Program-made: the position numbers and the translations under genes
Assembly: GCF_024753135.1 (NCBI RefSeq)
Contig: NZ_JANUGP010000001.1
Span: forward strand, 248,001-312,000
Source: Streptomyces pyxinicus
Lineage (GTDB): Bacteria > Actinomycetota > Actinomycetes > Streptomycetales > Streptomycetaceae
DNA length: 64,000 nt
Direction: 5' to 3'
The notes under the pieces: generated by a model
Told to the model about the DNA's origin: nothing
Seen by the model: the letters and a program-made list of their open reading frames with translations, nothing else
Databases searched by the model: none
Part shown: piece by piece, positions 50,781-59,380 of the stretch
Layout: every line of letters begins with the position of its first letter
Position numbering within the stretch: position 1 is the stretch's first letter

Positions 50781-51964
50781 GGCTGAAAACGACCGCTCGT
50801 CCGACCGACCGTCCGTACGACCTCGTGCTCTTCGGCGCGACCGGCTTCGTCGGGGCGCTCACCGCCGCGTACCTGGCCGCGCACGCGCCGAGGGAGCTGC
50901 GCTGGGCGGTCGCCGGCCGCGACCGGGCGAAGCTGGAGCGGTTGCGCGAACGGCTGCCGGGCGGCGCGGACATCGGCGTGCTGCGGGCCGACGTGGCCGA
51001 ACCCGCCTCGCTGCGCGCCCTCGCCGGGCAGGCGCGCGTGCTGGCCACGACCGTGGGCCCGTACGTGCTGTACGGCGAGGAGCTGGTCGCCGCCTGCGCC
51101 GACAGCGGCACCGACTACCTGGACCTGACCGGGGAGCCGGAGTTCGTGGACCTGATGTACGTCCGGCACGACACGCGCGCGCGGGAGACCGGCGCCCGCC
51201 TGGTGCACGCGTGCGGCTTCGACTCCGTACCGCACGACCTGGGCGTCCACTTCACGGTCGGGCAGCTCCCCGAGGGTGTGCCGCTCACCGTCGACGGGTT
51301 CGTCAGCGTCGACGCGGCCTTCTCCGGCGGCACCTTCGCCTCCGCCCTCAACCAGGCGGCGCGCGGCCGGCGGATGCTGGCGGCGGCGCGCGAGCGGGCC
51401 CGGCACGAGCCGCGCATGGTGGGACGCCGGGTGTCCGCACCGGCCGGTACGCCCCGCTTCGCCGGGGAGGTCGGCGCGTGGGCGCTGCCGCTGCCGACCA
51501 TCGACCCGCGGGTCGTGAGCCGCTCGGCGCGGGCACTGGAGCGCTACGGCCCCGACTTCCGCTACCGCCACTACGCCGCCGTACGGCATCTCCCGGTGGC
51601 CGTCGGCGGAGCGGCCGCCGTCGGCGCGGTGCTCGCCGCGGCCCAGCTGCCGCCCGTCCGGCGCCGGTTGTCGGACCTGCTCAAGCCCGGGGACGGGCCC
51701 AGCGCGGAGAAGCGGGCGCGGAGCCGGTTCGCGGTGCGCTTCGTCGGCGAGGGCGGCGGACGGCGGGTGTTCACGGAGGTCTCGGGCGGCGACCCGGGCT
51801 ATGACGAGACGGCGAAGATGTTCGCCGAGGCGGCCCTCGCGCTCGCCCTGGACGACCTGCCGCCGACGGCCGGCCAGGTCACCACGGCACAGGCGATGGG
51901 CGACGCCCTGACCGGGCGGCTGCGCGCGGCCGGCATCGGCTTCCGGGTGGCGGCGGCCCGCTGA
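50774..51964 (+). CDS. Saccharopine dehydrogenase-like trans-acting enoyl reductase
   Basis: A 396-residue NAD(P)-dependent protein. The Rossmann motif [18 protein letters not shown] is at about 17-34, followed by [15 protein letters not shown]. Further family blocks are [29 protein letters not shown] and [21 protein letters not shown]. These are shared with mycobacterial trans-acting enoyl reductases (Rv2449c/Rv2953 group) used in lipid synthesis. A hydrophobic stretch ([18 protein letters not shown], about 275) suggests membrane contact. The start is the second ATG of the duplicated region. Confidence 0.88.
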   Translation: MSRLKTTARPTDRPYDLVLFGATGFVGALTAAYLAAHAPRELRWAVAGRDRAKLERLRERLPGGADIGVLRADVAEPASLRALAGQARVLATTVGPYVLYGEELVAACADSGTDYLDLTGEPEFVDLMYVRHDTRARETGARLVHACGFDSVPHDLGVHFTVGQLPEGVPLTVDGFVSVDAAFSGGTFASALNQAARGRRMLAAARERARHEPRMVGRRVSAPAGTPRFAGEVGAWALPLPTIDPRVVSRSARALERYGPDFRYRHYAAVRHLPVAVGGAAAVGAVLAAAQLPPVRRRLSDLLKPGDGPSAEKRARSRFAVRFVGEGGGRRVFTEVSGGDPGYDETAKMFAEAALALALDDLPPTAGQVTTAQAMGDALTGRLRAAGIGFRVAAAR

Positions 51965-52052
51965 GCACGGTGGCCGGATCCGGCGCCCCCGCGCGCACGG
52001 GGTGGGACGATGGCCGACCTTTCAGGCAGGGACCCGAGGAGGCGGCGCAGAC

Positions 52053-52265
52053 GTGAAGTTCGTGCTCGAAGTGACCGTGGACGACGGCGCGGTGGCGCGG
52101 GACCGGGTGGGAGAGCTGGAGCGCATCCTGCGCTACTGGGGCGGCAATCTGCGCCACTACGAGCTGGCGCCCGGCGACGGTTCGGCCGTGTACGACTCGG
52201 CGTATCAGGAGGTGGGCGCCTGGCGCGTGGAGGAGTCCGGCGAAGGGTCCGTCGAGGAGTCCTGA
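52053..52265 (+). CDS. Small conserved hypothetical protein, 70 residues
   Basis: MKFVLEVTVDDGAVARDRVG with a later ILRYWGGNLRHYELAPGDGSAVYDSAYQEVGAW. It is acidic, has no signal or membrane helix, and I do not recognise a named family. GTG 52053 has GAGGAGG 10 bases ahead. The last 61 bases overlap the 3' end of the convergent endonuclease V gene, an unusually long overlap for real genes. The open frame, good ribosome binding site and conserved-looking core favour it being real. Confidence 0.7.
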   Translation: MKFVLEVTVDDGAVARDRVGELERILRYWGGNLRHYELAPGDGSAVYDSAYQEVGAWRVEESGEGSVEES

Positions 52266-52972
52266 CCCGGCCCTGCGAACTGCCCCTGTGCCGCCTCCCG
52301 CAGGGCCCGGCGGCACAGGGCGTCGGCCCGGCGGGTGGTCTCCGGGAGCCGGTGGCGCGGGGTGAGCGCCAGGGTGTGCGCGAGGGCGTTGTCCAGGCTC
52401 ACCCGGTGGCCGACCGAGACGTACACCGGTCTGGTCCCGTCCCGCGTGCGCAGCGCCCGTCCCACCTCCTCGCCGCCCGCGCGCAGCGGCGCGGAGGTGC
52501 CCCGCGCGCGGGGCGGGTCGTCGTGGGTGAAGGTGAACGGGTTCTTGGCGACGCCGATGCTCGGCAGGCCGGTGAGGACGCCGAGGTGGCTCGCGAGGCC
52601 GAAGCGGCGCGGGTGGGCGAGGCCGTAGCCGTCGCACACCACCAGGCCCGGCGGGCTCGGCAGCGCCTCCAGGGCGGCCAGCACGGCGGGGATCTCGCGG
52701 AACGCGAGCAGTCCGGGGACGTACGGGAAGGACACCCGGCCGACGGCCGTCGCCTCGGCGACGACGTCCAGGGTGGCGGCGTCCAGGACCACGGCCGCCG
52801 CGGCGACCAGGTCCCGCGCGTCGTCGTAGGCGACGTCGACGCCGGTCACCCGGCCCGTCCCGGGCGGCGGTCCGGGTTCGTCCAGGACCACCCGCCCGCG
52901 CAGCTCGTCCTGGACGGCGCGGGCCGCCGCCTCGGTCGCGGGCCAGCCCGCCGGTACACCGGTGATCCTCAT
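52205..52972 (-). CDS. nfi: Endonuclease V (deoxyinosine-specific)
   Basis: A 255-residue repair nuclease that nicks DNA next to deaminated adenine. The metal-binding residues sit in TGVDVAYDDARDL, FREIPAVLAALEAL and LVVCDGYGLAHPRRFGLASHLG. The PYVPGLLAFRE motif (PYVPGxLxFRE) is diagnostic. Also PSIGVAKNPF. ATG 52972 (MRITGVPAGWPATE). The C-terminal about 25 residues (GPGQDSSTDPSPDSSTRQAPTS) are low-complexity and coincide with the antisense overlap with the gene at 52053-52265. Confidence 0.95.
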   Translation of the reverse strand: MRITGVPAGWPATEAAARAVQDELRGRVVLDEPGPPPGTGRVTGVDVAYDDARDLVAAAAVVLDAATLDVVAEATAVGRVSFPYVPGLLAFREIPAVLAALEALPSPPGLVVCDGYGLAHPRRFGLASHLGVLTGLPSIGVAKNPFTFTHDDPPRARGTSAPLRAGGEEVGRALRTRDGTRPVYVSVGHRVSLDNALAHTLALTPRHRLPETTRRADALCRRALREAAQGQFAGPGQDSSTDPSPDSSTRQAPTS

Positions 52973-53020
52973 CGTGGCCCCGACTGTACGGCCCGGCGCG
53001 GGGCCCTCGGCGCACGGGGG

Positions 53021-53026
53021 TAGGCT
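53021..53026 (+). promoter_or_regulatory. -10 hexamer TAGGCT, probable leaderless promoter
   Basis: TAGGCT ends 7 bases before the ATG at 53034 and there is no Shine-Dalgarno. Confidence 0.5.
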
Positions 53027-53033
53027 CGCGATC

Positions 53034-53330
53034 ATGTTCGTTCTGGAGCTGACCTACACCGCCCCGCTCGACGCCGTGGACGCCCTGCTGGCGGACCACG
53101 TGGCCTGGCTGGAGGAGCAGTACGACCAGGGGATCTTCCTCGCGTCCGGGCGCAAGAACCCCCGCGACGGCGGGGTGATCATCGCCGTCGCGGCGGACCG
53201 GGCCCGGATCGAGGAGGTCATCGCCGGCGACCCCTTCACCGTCGGCGGTGTCTGCGCGTACCGGGTCGTGGAGTTCGCGGCCACGAAGGCGGTCCCGGAG
53301 CTGGCGCGGTACCGGCAGCCTTCGGCCTGA
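53034..53330 (+). CDS. YciI family protein
   Basis: A 98-residue protein with the ferredoxin-like YciI fold. The start MFVLELTYTAPLDAVDALLADHVAWLEEQYDQGIFLASG contains the conserved H of the family (DHVAWL) and the following FLASGRKNPRDGGVIIA loop, ending with an FTVGGVCAYRVVEF strand. YCII proteins are thought to be small enzymes with a His-Asp dyad; the real substrate is unknown. Leaderless start, divergent from nfi across 61 bases. Confidence 0.9.
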   Translation: MFVLELTYTAPLDAVDALLADHVAWLEEQYDQGIFLASGRKNPRDGGVIIAVAADRARIEEVIAGDPFTVGGVCAYRVVEFAATKAVPELARYRQPSA

Positions 53331-53340
53331 GCCGCGGGCG

Positions 53341-53679
53341 TCAGCCCTTCTTGCGGTCCAGGGCGCGCTGGAGCTGGTCCTTGTTCATGTGCGAGCGGCC
53401 CTCGATGCCGCGCTGCTTCGCCTCGTTGTAGAGCTGGTCGCGGGTCGGGCCCTGGGGGCCGGCCCGGTTGCCCGAGCGCTGCCCGCCGCGCTTGCTCGAC
53501 GACATGTCCTGGAGCGAGCTGCGGCTGGCGGTCTCGGACTCGCCGGAGCGGGCGCGTTCCTTGTTCACCGTCCGCGCGGCGATCTCCTTGGCGCGGCCGG
53601 CGCTCTCGCCCCGGTCCTGAGCGCTCTCCTTGATGTGCTCGTACTGGCGTTCGCGCTTGGGGCTGGAACCGGCAGTCAT
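53341..53679 (-). CDS. Small basic Rho_N-like protein (annotated as plasmid stabilisation protein)
   Basis: A 112-residue hydrophilic protein. The first 75 residues are rich in R, E, K, S (KRERQYEHIKESAQDRGESAGRAKEIAARTVNKERARSGESET) and look disordered or coiled. The C-terminal GPTRDQLYNEAKQRGIEGRSHMNKDQLQRALDRKKG resembles the Rho N-terminal/SAP-like helical nucleic-acid binding motif. In Streptomyces this family is often labelled plasmid stabilisation protein, with little evidence. It converges on yciI, 10 bases away. Confidence 0.8.
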   Translation of the reverse strand: MTAGSSPKRERQYEHIKESAQDRGESAGRAKEIAARTVNKERARSGESETASRSSLQDMSSSKRGGQRSGNRAGPQGPTRDQLYNEAKQRGIEGRSHMNKDQLQRALDRKKG

Positions 53680-53758
53680 GATCGCTCCCTTCCTCCGGCG
53701 TTCCTCTGGCGGTGGCCTTTGCGGCAGGGAACGGGTACCCGGGATCCGTCGGCTCATC

Positions 53759-54889
53759 TCACCGTTCCAGCCGGGCCACCCGGCCCTGTTCGCCGGCGGC
53801 CCAGCAGCCGAGGTCGGGGGTGCAGTCGACGGTGTCGTAGGAGCCGGTGTCGATGGTCCGCCAGGTGCGTCCGCCGTCGGTGGTGAGGTCGGTGCCGGTG
53901 GGGCCGACGGCGAGGGCGGCGGTGCGGCTGTGCGGGAGCCAGGCCGCGCCGGAGCGGTAGGCGGGCGGCGGTGTGGCGGCGGGCCGCCAGGTGCGGCCCC
54001 CGTCGGCGGTGACGGCGGCGGCCTTCGGGGAGGGCTGGTCGGCACGGTAGTCGCCGCCGACGGCGATGCCGTGCGCGCGGTCGCGGAAGGCGAGCGCGAA
54101 GACGCCCTTGGCCGGGTCGCCCGCCGGTACGGGGGTCTCGGTGGCCGTCCAGGTCAGACCCCGGTCGGCGGAGTGCAGCACGCGCGCGTGGGCGCCGCCG
54201 CCGGTGGCCACCCACGCGTCCCGCGCCCCGGAGGTGACCAGGCACTGGCCGCTCGCGGCGAAGCCGGCCTCACCCGCCGACGCGGGCGGCATGCCGGCAC
54301 TGGGCAGCACCCGCCAGTTCCGGCCACCGTCGGCGGTGGACAGGACGCGGAACTTCCCGTCGACCGGATCGCTCAGGGCGAGGCCGTGGCGGCGGTCGAA
54401 GAAGCCGAGGCAGTCGTAGAACGCCTTCGGGTCGGTGTTGCGGAAGGACTCGGTCCAGCTCGCGCCGCCGTCCTCGGTGCGGTAGACGCGGGAGTCCTCG
54501 CCCGCGCCGATGGCCAGCACCACGGCCCGGCGGGCGTCGAAGGCCCGCACGTCCCGGAACTCCAGCCCGGCCGCGCCCGGCGGGGAGACGTTCCGCCAGC
54601 GCGCGCCGCCGTCGGTGGTGCGCAGCACCGTGCCGCCGGTGCCGGCGAGCCAGGCGGTGCGCCGGTCGACGGCCGCGAGCCCCCGGAAGCGGACCTGCGG
54701 GGTGCCGGTGTCCTTCGGCGCCCAGTGCACACCGCCCGGTCCCGCGCCCGCCGTACCGAGCGGCCCGGCCCCGGCCGCCGGGACCGTGAGCGCGGCCAGC
54801 GCCGCCCCGCAGGCCACCCCCGCCGCCACGAGCCTGCCCGTCCGCCGCCCGGCCCGTCCCCCGCGTCGCGTGCTCCCCATGCGCCTCAT
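53759..54889 (-). CDS. Secreted BNR-repeat / YCF48-like beta-propeller protein
   Basis: A 376-residue exported protein. The signal peptide has a twin-arginine-like basic start (RRGGRAGRRTGRLVAAGVAC) and an Ala-rich core, cleaved near PAAGAG. At least six Asp-box repeats are visible: TTDGGARW, TEDGGASW, TADGGRNW, SADRGLTW, TADGGRTW and TTDGGRTW. They predict a beta-propeller. Similar Streptomyces proteins are called oxidoreductases or glycosyl hydrolases without proof. There is one pair of Cys at the end (DCTPDLGCW). No catalytic residues are clear. Confidence 0.85.
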   Translation of the reverse strand: MRRMGSTRRGGRAGRRTGRLVAAGVACGAALAALTVPAAGAGPLGTAGAGPGGVHWAPKDTGTPQVRFRGLAAVDRRTAWLAGTGGTVLRTTDGGARWRNVSPPGAAGLEFRDVRAFDARRAVVLAIGAGEDSRVYRTEDGGASWTESFRNTDPKAFYDCLGFFDRRHGLALSDPVDGKFRVLSTADGGRNWRVLPSAGMPPASAGEAGFAASGQCLVTSGARDAWVATGGGAHARVLHSADRGLTWTATETPVPAGDPAKGVFALAFRDRAHGIAVGGDYRADQPSPKAAAVTADGGRTWRPAATPPPAYRSGAAWLPHSRTAALAVGPTGTDLTTDGGRTWRTIDTGSYDTVDCTPDLGCWAAGEQGRVARLER

Positions 54890-55117
54890 GGCGGGCGAAG
54901 CTAGTCCATGCCCCGGGCGCCGTCCAGGGGGCCTTCCCGCAGGGCCCGTTCACGGGCGGGCCGATCACCGCGAGCGCAAAGATCCAGCCTCGGGCAGGCA
55001 TGGAGGCGGTGACCGAGGTCACTCGTTCCTCGTGTGCACGCCTTGGCCGATTCTGTCGTCTCTTCCATTGCCGGGGTGGCACACCCGGGCGTAGTCCAGC
55101 CGTCACGAGGGAGCAAG

Positions 55118-55537
55118 GTGTTGTCCACCGTCATCGAGCAGCCCGTAGAGGCGCGTCTCGTCGCCGCCGCACCGCGTATGCCGAACATTCCCGCCACGCT
55201 GCGCTACGACCGGAGCGACCCCTTCGCCGTCCGCATGACCTTCCCGGCGCCCGCCACCCTTGAGGGCGTCGAGGTGTGCTGGACCTTCGCCCGCGAGCTG
55301 CTGACCGCCGGCCTGGAGGGCCCCGAGGGCCACGGTGACGTGCGCGTGCGGCCGTACGGCTACGACCGCACGGTGCTGGAGTTCCACGCCCCCGAGGGCA
55401 CCGCGGTCGTGCACGTCCGCTCGGGCGAGATACGGCGGTTCCTGGCGGCGACCGGCGAGCTGGTCCCGGCCGGTCTCGAACACCTCCAGCTCGATCTGGA
55501 CAACGGCCTGGCCGAATTGATGCGGGACGCCTGCTGA
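55118..55537 (+). CDS. ssgD: SsgA-like protein, SsgD
   Basis: A 139-residue SALP protein, a family unique to sporulating actinomycetes that controls septum and wall synthesis. The conserved blocks are LRYDRSDPFAVRMTFP, WTFARELLTAGLEGPEGHGDVRVRP, and the C-terminal FLAATGELVPAGLEHLQLDLDNGLAELM. SsgD is assigned from gene order (SCO6722 in S. coelicolor, from memory) and from the longer N-terminus with IEQPVEARLVAAAPRMPNIP. GTG 55118 follows GAGGGAG; TTG 55121 is also possible. It ends 13 bases from the convergent lyase. Confidence 0.88.
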   Translation: MLSTVIEQPVEARLVAAAPRMPNIPATLRYDRSDPFAVRMTFPAPATLEGVEVCWTFARELLTAGLEGPEGHGDVRVRPYGYDRTVLEFHAPEGTAVVHVRSGEIRRFLAATGELVPAGLEHLQLDLDNGLAELMRDAC

Positions 55538-55550
55538 CGGAACGGCCGGT

Positions 55551-56375
55551 TCAGAAGAGGGCGTTCAGCTCCCCGTAGTCGTACCCGTCGGCCAGCGCCC
55601 CGTACGTCCCCCGCTCCAGCAGTTCCCGGGCCGCGCGGCGCGCCAGGGCGTGGGCGGCCTGGGCGAGGGCGGAGCCGGCGCTGACCCGGGCCACGCCGAG
55701 CGCGGCCAGTTCGGCGACGGACGGCGCGCCGGGGCCCACCAGCACGTTGAGCGGGCCGTCGACGCCCGCGACGAGCGCCTTGACCGTGGCCGGATCGGTC
55801 ACCCCGGGCACGAAGATCCCGTCGGCACCCGCCGCGCGGAAGGCCGCCGCCCGCTCCAGGGTGAGGTCCACTCCCCCGGCGCCGCGCAGGAACGTGTCGA
55901 CGCGCGCGTTGACGAACAGCGGCACACCGGCCCGGTCGGCCGCCGCGCGGGCGGCGGCGATCCGCTCCGCCTGCTCGGCGACGGGCCGCAGCGGCTCAGC
56001 GTCCGACCGGTGTTGGGCGTCCTCGATGTTGACGCCGACCGCGCCCGCGGCCAGCACCGCCCGGACCGTGTCCGCGACCCCGGCGGGGTCCTCGGCGTAC
56101 CCGGCCTCGATGTCCGCGCTGACCGGGACCCGCACGGCGGCGGCGATCCGGGCCACGGCGGCGAGGGCGCCCTCCCGGTCCAGGCGGTCACCGTCGGCGG
56201 CGCCGAGCGCCCAGGCGAGTCCGGCGCTGGTGGTGGCGACGGCCGGCGCGCCCGCCCCGGCGACGACGGCGGCGCTGCCCGCGTCCCAGGCGTTGGGCAG
56301 GACGAGCGGGTCGCCGGGCACGTGCAGGGCCCGGAAGGCGAGGGCGGACGCGTGCAGGGGGTGTGGTGTGGTCAT
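55551..56375 (-). CDS. Isocitrate lyase / PEP mutase family protein
   Basis: A 274-residue TIM-barrel enzyme. Typical segments: LVLPNAWDAGSAAVVAGAGAPAVATTSAGLAWALG, PVSADIEAGYAEDPAGVADTVRAVLAAGAVGVNIEDAQ, and LFVNARVDTFLRGAGG. These hold the phosphonate/carboxylate and Mg-binding residues. It lacks the KKCGH motif of isocitrate lyase, so it belongs to the PrpB/PEP-phosphonomutase-like carboxyvinyl group whose substrates are mostly unknown. ATG 56375; an upstream frame adds 17 residues without support. Confidence 0.88.
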   Translation of the reverse strand: MTTPHPLHASALAFRALHVPGDPLVLPNAWDAGSAAVVAGAGAPAVATTSAGLAWALGAADGDRLDREGALAAVARIAAAVRVPVSADIEAGYAEDPAGVADTVRAVLAAGAVGVNIEDAQHRSDAEPLRPVAEQAERIAAARAAADRAGVPLFVNARVDTFLRGAGGVDLTLERAAAFRAAGADGIFVPGVTDPATVKALVAGVDGPLNVLVGPGAPSVAELAALGVARVSAGSALAQAAHALARRAARELLERGTYGALADGYDYGELNALF

Positions 56376-56459
56376 GGACCGAGCCAAGCATCCGGCGCCC
56401 GTCGCACGCTGGCGGGAATCCGACATCAGCGTCGCCGCGATGAGCGCGCGTTAATCGCG

Positions 56460-56489
56460 TTGACACCCGCGCCGCACCCTCCCTACCGT
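56460..56489 (+). promoter_or_regulatory. Promoter of the ABC-F gene
   Basis: TTGACA (56460-56465), an 18-base spacer and TACCGT (56484-56489) form a good housekeeping-type promoter. It is about 225 bases upstream of the ATG at 56722, leaving a long 5' leader. Between 56376 and 56459 I see nothing else. Confidence 0.6.
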
Positions 56490-56721
56490 GTTCGACGGTT
56501 CTGTTGTCGTCGATCGGAGTAGGACGTTGCTCGTCTGAGGTCCTGAGGCACCGCGTCACACCGGTGAGGTGTGCGTGGCGTACGACCTCGGCGTTCGAGC
56601 CGTCCCCCGGCACAGGCCCCTTCTCTTCGAGCGGCCCTTCTGGTGCCGGATCCCCGGTTTCTCGCCTCGCGGTGTCTCGACACGCGTTTCCCGACCGCAC
56701 CCACCCCACCGCGAGGCCCTC
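56490..56721 (+). promoter_or_regulatory. Long leader of the ABC-F gene, possible attenuator
   Basis: About 225 bases of untranslated leader. It contains GGAG then TTG CTC GTC TGA (56516-56538), a possible 3-codon ORF. Then comes CACACC-GGTGA-GGTGTG (about 56560-56576) as a small hairpin, and GGCAC/GTGCC and GGCC/GGCC complementarity further on. Leaders with tiny ORFs and alternative hairpins control several antibiotic-resistance ABC-F genes by ribosome stalling; that this is one is inference. Confidence 0.35.
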
Positions 56722-58338
56722 ATGTCAGCTTCCCTCAGCGCCACCTCCCTGTCCTTCTCCTGGCCCGACGGCACCACCGTGTTCGACGGACTCGACATCG
56801 CCTTCGGCCCCGGCAGAACCGGGCTCGTCGGCGTCAACGGGTCCGGAAAGTCGACCCTGTTGAAGCTGCTGGCCGGCACGCTCGTCCCGGCCGACGGCAC
56901 GGTCAAGGTGGCCGGCGACGTCGGTCTCCTCCCGCAGAACGTCACGCTGGACACCGCGCTCCGCGTCGACCAGGTCCTCGGGATCGCCGAGCGGCGGGCC
57001 GCGCTGCACGCCATCGAGGCGGGCGACGCGAGCGAGCGGCACTTCGAGACCGTCGGCGACGACTGGGACGTCGAGGAGCGCGCCCTGGCCACCCTCGGCG
57101 AACTCGGCCTCGGCCACCTCGGTCTCGACCGCACCGTCGGCGAGGTGTCCGGCGGCGAGTCGGTGCTGCTGCGGCTCGCCGCGCTGCTGCTCGGCCGTCC
57201 GGACGTGCTGCTGCTGGACGAGCCCACCAACAACCTCGACCTGTACGCGCGCCGCCGGCTGTACCGGGCGGTCGCGGCCTGGCCCGGCGTGCTGGTCGTG
57301 GTCAGCCACGACCGGGAACTGCTCGACCTGGTCGACCAGATCGCGGACCTGCGCTCCGGTGAGGTCGCCTGGTACGGCGGCAACTTCTCGGCCTACGAGG
57401 CGGCGCTGGCCGTGGAGCAGGAGGCCGCCGAGCGGATGCTGCGCGTCGCCGAGGCCGATGTGCGCAAACAGCGGCGCGAACTCTCCGACGCCCACATGAA
57501 ACTGGCCCGCCGCAAGCGGTACGGGCAGAAGATGTGGGACTCCAAGCGCGAGCCGAAGATCGTCATGGGGGCCCGCAAGCGGGCCGCCCAGGAGTCCGCG
57601 GGCAAGCACCGCATCCTGCACGAGGAGCGGCTCGCCGAGGCCAGGGAGCGGATGGACGAGGCGGCGGAGGCGGTACGGGACGACGACGAGATCCGCGTCG
57701 ACCTGCCGTACACGGCCGTACCGCCCGGCCGGCAGGTGCTCACCCTGGAGAACCTGGTCCTGGCGCACGGCACGCGCGCCGACGGCGTCCTCGATCTGCG
57801 CGGCCCGGAGCGGATCGCGCTGGTCGGCCGCAACGGCGCGGGCAAGACCACGCTGCTGCGGACCGTCGCCGGGGAACTGGACCCGGTGTCGGGGCAGGCG
57901 TCGGCGCACGTACCGCTGCGCTTCCTGCCGCAGCGTCTGGACGTGCTGGACGACGAGCTGACGGTGGCCGAGAACGTGGCCCGGTTCGCGCCGGGCGCGA
58001 CCGACAACCGGGTCCGAGCGCGGCTGGCCCGCTTCCTGTTCCGGGGTGCGCGCGCCGACCAGAAGGCGGCCACGCTGTCGGGCGGTGAACGCTTCCGGGC
58101 GGCCCTGGCCGCGCTGATGCTCGCGGAACCCGCGCCCCAGTTGCTGCTGCTCGACGAACCGACCAACAACCTCGACATGGCCAGTGTCGGCCGGCTGACC
58201 TCGGCCCTGGAGTCGTACCAGGGCGCGCTGCTCGTGGCCAGCCACGACCTGCCGTTCCTGGAGTCGGTGGGCATCACCCGCTGGCTGCTGATGGAGGGAG
58301 GGGAACTGCGGGAGATCACGGCGCGGGACATCGGCTGA
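56722..58338 (+). CDS. ABC-F family ATPase, second copy (ARE-type)
   Basis: A 538-residue soluble tandem ABC protein. Walker A motifs: GLVGVNGSGKST and LVGRNGAGKTT. Signatures: EVSGGESVLLRLA and TLSGGERFRAALA. Walker B: VLLLDEPTNNLDLYARR and LLLLDEPTNNLDMASVG. The interdomain linker (VRKQRRELSDAHMKLARRKRYGQKMWDSKREPKIVMGARKRAAQESAGKHR) is very basic and contains RYGQKMWDSKREPKIVMG, which I know from lincosamide/macrolide-type ABC-F relatives in actinomycetes. It is different in sequence from the ABC-F at 36741. Likely ribosome protection. The frame extends upstream to 56569, but ATG 56722 begins the conserved part. Confidence 0.92.
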   Translation: MSASLSATSLSFSWPDGTTVFDGLDIAFGPGRTGLVGVNGSGKSTLLKLLAGTLVPADGTVKVAGDVGLLPQNVTLDTALRVDQVLGIAERRAALHAIEAGDASERHFETVGDDWDVEERALATLGELGLGHLGLDRTVGEVSGGESVLLRLAALLLGRPDVLLLDEPTNNLDLYARRRLYRAVAAWPGVLVVVSHDRELLDLVDQIADLRSGEVAWYGGNFSAYEAALAVEQEAAERMLRVAEADVRKQRRELSDAHMKLARRKRYGQKMWDSKREPKIVMGARKRAAQESAGKHRILHEERLAEARERMDEAAEAVRDDDEIRVDLPYTAVPPGRQVLTLENLVLAHGTRADGVLDLRGPERIALVGRNGAGKTTLLRTVAGELDPVSGQASAHVPLRFLPQRLDVLDDELTVAENVARFAPGATDNRVRARLARFLFRGARADQKAATLSGGERFRAALAALMLAEPAPQLLLLDEPTNNLDMASVGRLTSALESYQGALLVASHDLPFLESVGITRWLLMEGGELREITARDIG

Positions 58339-58488
58339 CCCGGCCGGTCCCGTGGGCGCGTCTCAGGACGGCCACAGGCGGCGGGCCGGGGTTTCGTCCT
58401 CGCCGGGGCGGGCTGCATGATGGCGGACCGGCGCCGTACCACCGGCGCCGCCGCGCGTCCGCACCACCACCGATGTGAAAGGCCCCTC

Positions 58489-59265
58489 GTGCCCAGCAAG
58501 AAGGCCCTGGTCCGCCGCCCCAGTCCCCGCCTCGCCGAAGGCCTGGTGACGCACCTGGAGCGGGAGGAGATCGACGTCGGGCTCGCCGTCGAGCAGTGGG
58601 AGGCCTACGTCGAGGCGCTGCGGGCGCACGGTTGGGAGACCGTGGAGGTCGAACCGGCCGACGACTGCCCGGACTCGGTGTTCGTGGAGGACACCGTGGT
58701 CATGTACCGGAACGTGGCGCTGATCACCCGGCCCGGCGCCGAGTCCCGGCGGCCGGAGACGGCCGGCGTCGAGGAGGCGGTGGCCCGGCTCGGCTGCTCG
58801 GTGAACTGGATATGGGAGCCGGGCACGCTGGAGGGCAGTGACGTCCTGAAGGTCGGCGACACGGTGTACGTCGGCCGGGGCGGCCGGACCAACGCGGCCG
58901 GGGTGCAGCAGGTGCGGGCCGCGTTCGAACCGCTGGGCGCCCGGGTGGTGGCCGTCCCGGTGAGCAAGGTGCTGCACCTGAAGTCGGCGGTGACCGCGCT
59001 GCCGGACGGCACGGTGATCGGGCACATCCCGAAGGTCGACCGGCCCTCGCTGTTCCCGGGCTTCCTGTCGGTGCCCGAGGAGGCGGGCGCGCACGTGGTG
59101 CTGCTGGGCGGCGGCAAGCTGCTGATGGCGGCGAGCGCCCCCAAGACGGCCGAACTGCTGACCGACCTCGGCCACGACGTCGTCACCGTGGACATCGGCG
59201 AGTTCGAGAAGCTGGAGGGATGTGTGACCTGCCTCTCGGTGCGGATGCGGGAGCTGTACGTCTGA
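58489..59265 (+). CDS. Dimethylargininase (DDAH)
   Basis: A 258-residue amidinotransferase-fold hydrolase that converts N-omega-methylated arginines to citrulline and methylamines. The acidic substrate residues are in CPDSVFVEDTVVMY, the histidine in VSKVLHLKSAVTALPDG, and the catalytic cysteine is C248 in GCVTCLSVRMRELYV at the C-terminus. GTG 58489 has GAAAGG 7 bases ahead. It stands alone between an ABC-F gene and a desaturase. Arginine deiminase and GTPC-type amidinotransferases are excluded by the short length and C-terminal motif. Confidence 0.9.
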   Translation: MPSKKALVRRPSPRLAEGLVTHLEREEIDVGLAVEQWEAYVEALRAHGWETVEVEPADDCPDSVFVEDTVVMYRNVALITRPGAESRRPETAGVEEAVARLGCSVNWIWEPGTLEGSDVLKVGDTVYVGRGGRTNAAGVQQVRAAFEPLGARVVAVPVSKVLHLKSAVTALPDGTVIGHIPKVDRPSLFPGFLSVPEEAGAHVVLLGGGKLLMAASAPKTAELLTDLGHDVVTVDIGEFEKLEGCVTCLSVRMRELYV

Positions 59266-59380
59266 GGGGGTGGACGTCTTCGCCGGACAGTCCCGGGACC
59301 TGCGGGTCCCCGGGCTGTCCCGCGTTCCCGTGTCCGGCGCGCCATCCTCGCTGATCAGCGCTCTTTACGACGCTCTTAAC

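Noticed and set aside
48125..51589. A 1154-codon minus-strand frame covering thiolase and upstream DNA
   Set aside because: Only the last 404 codons (from GTG 49339) resemble a protein. The upstream part is the shadow of the CaiB and enoyl reductase genes.
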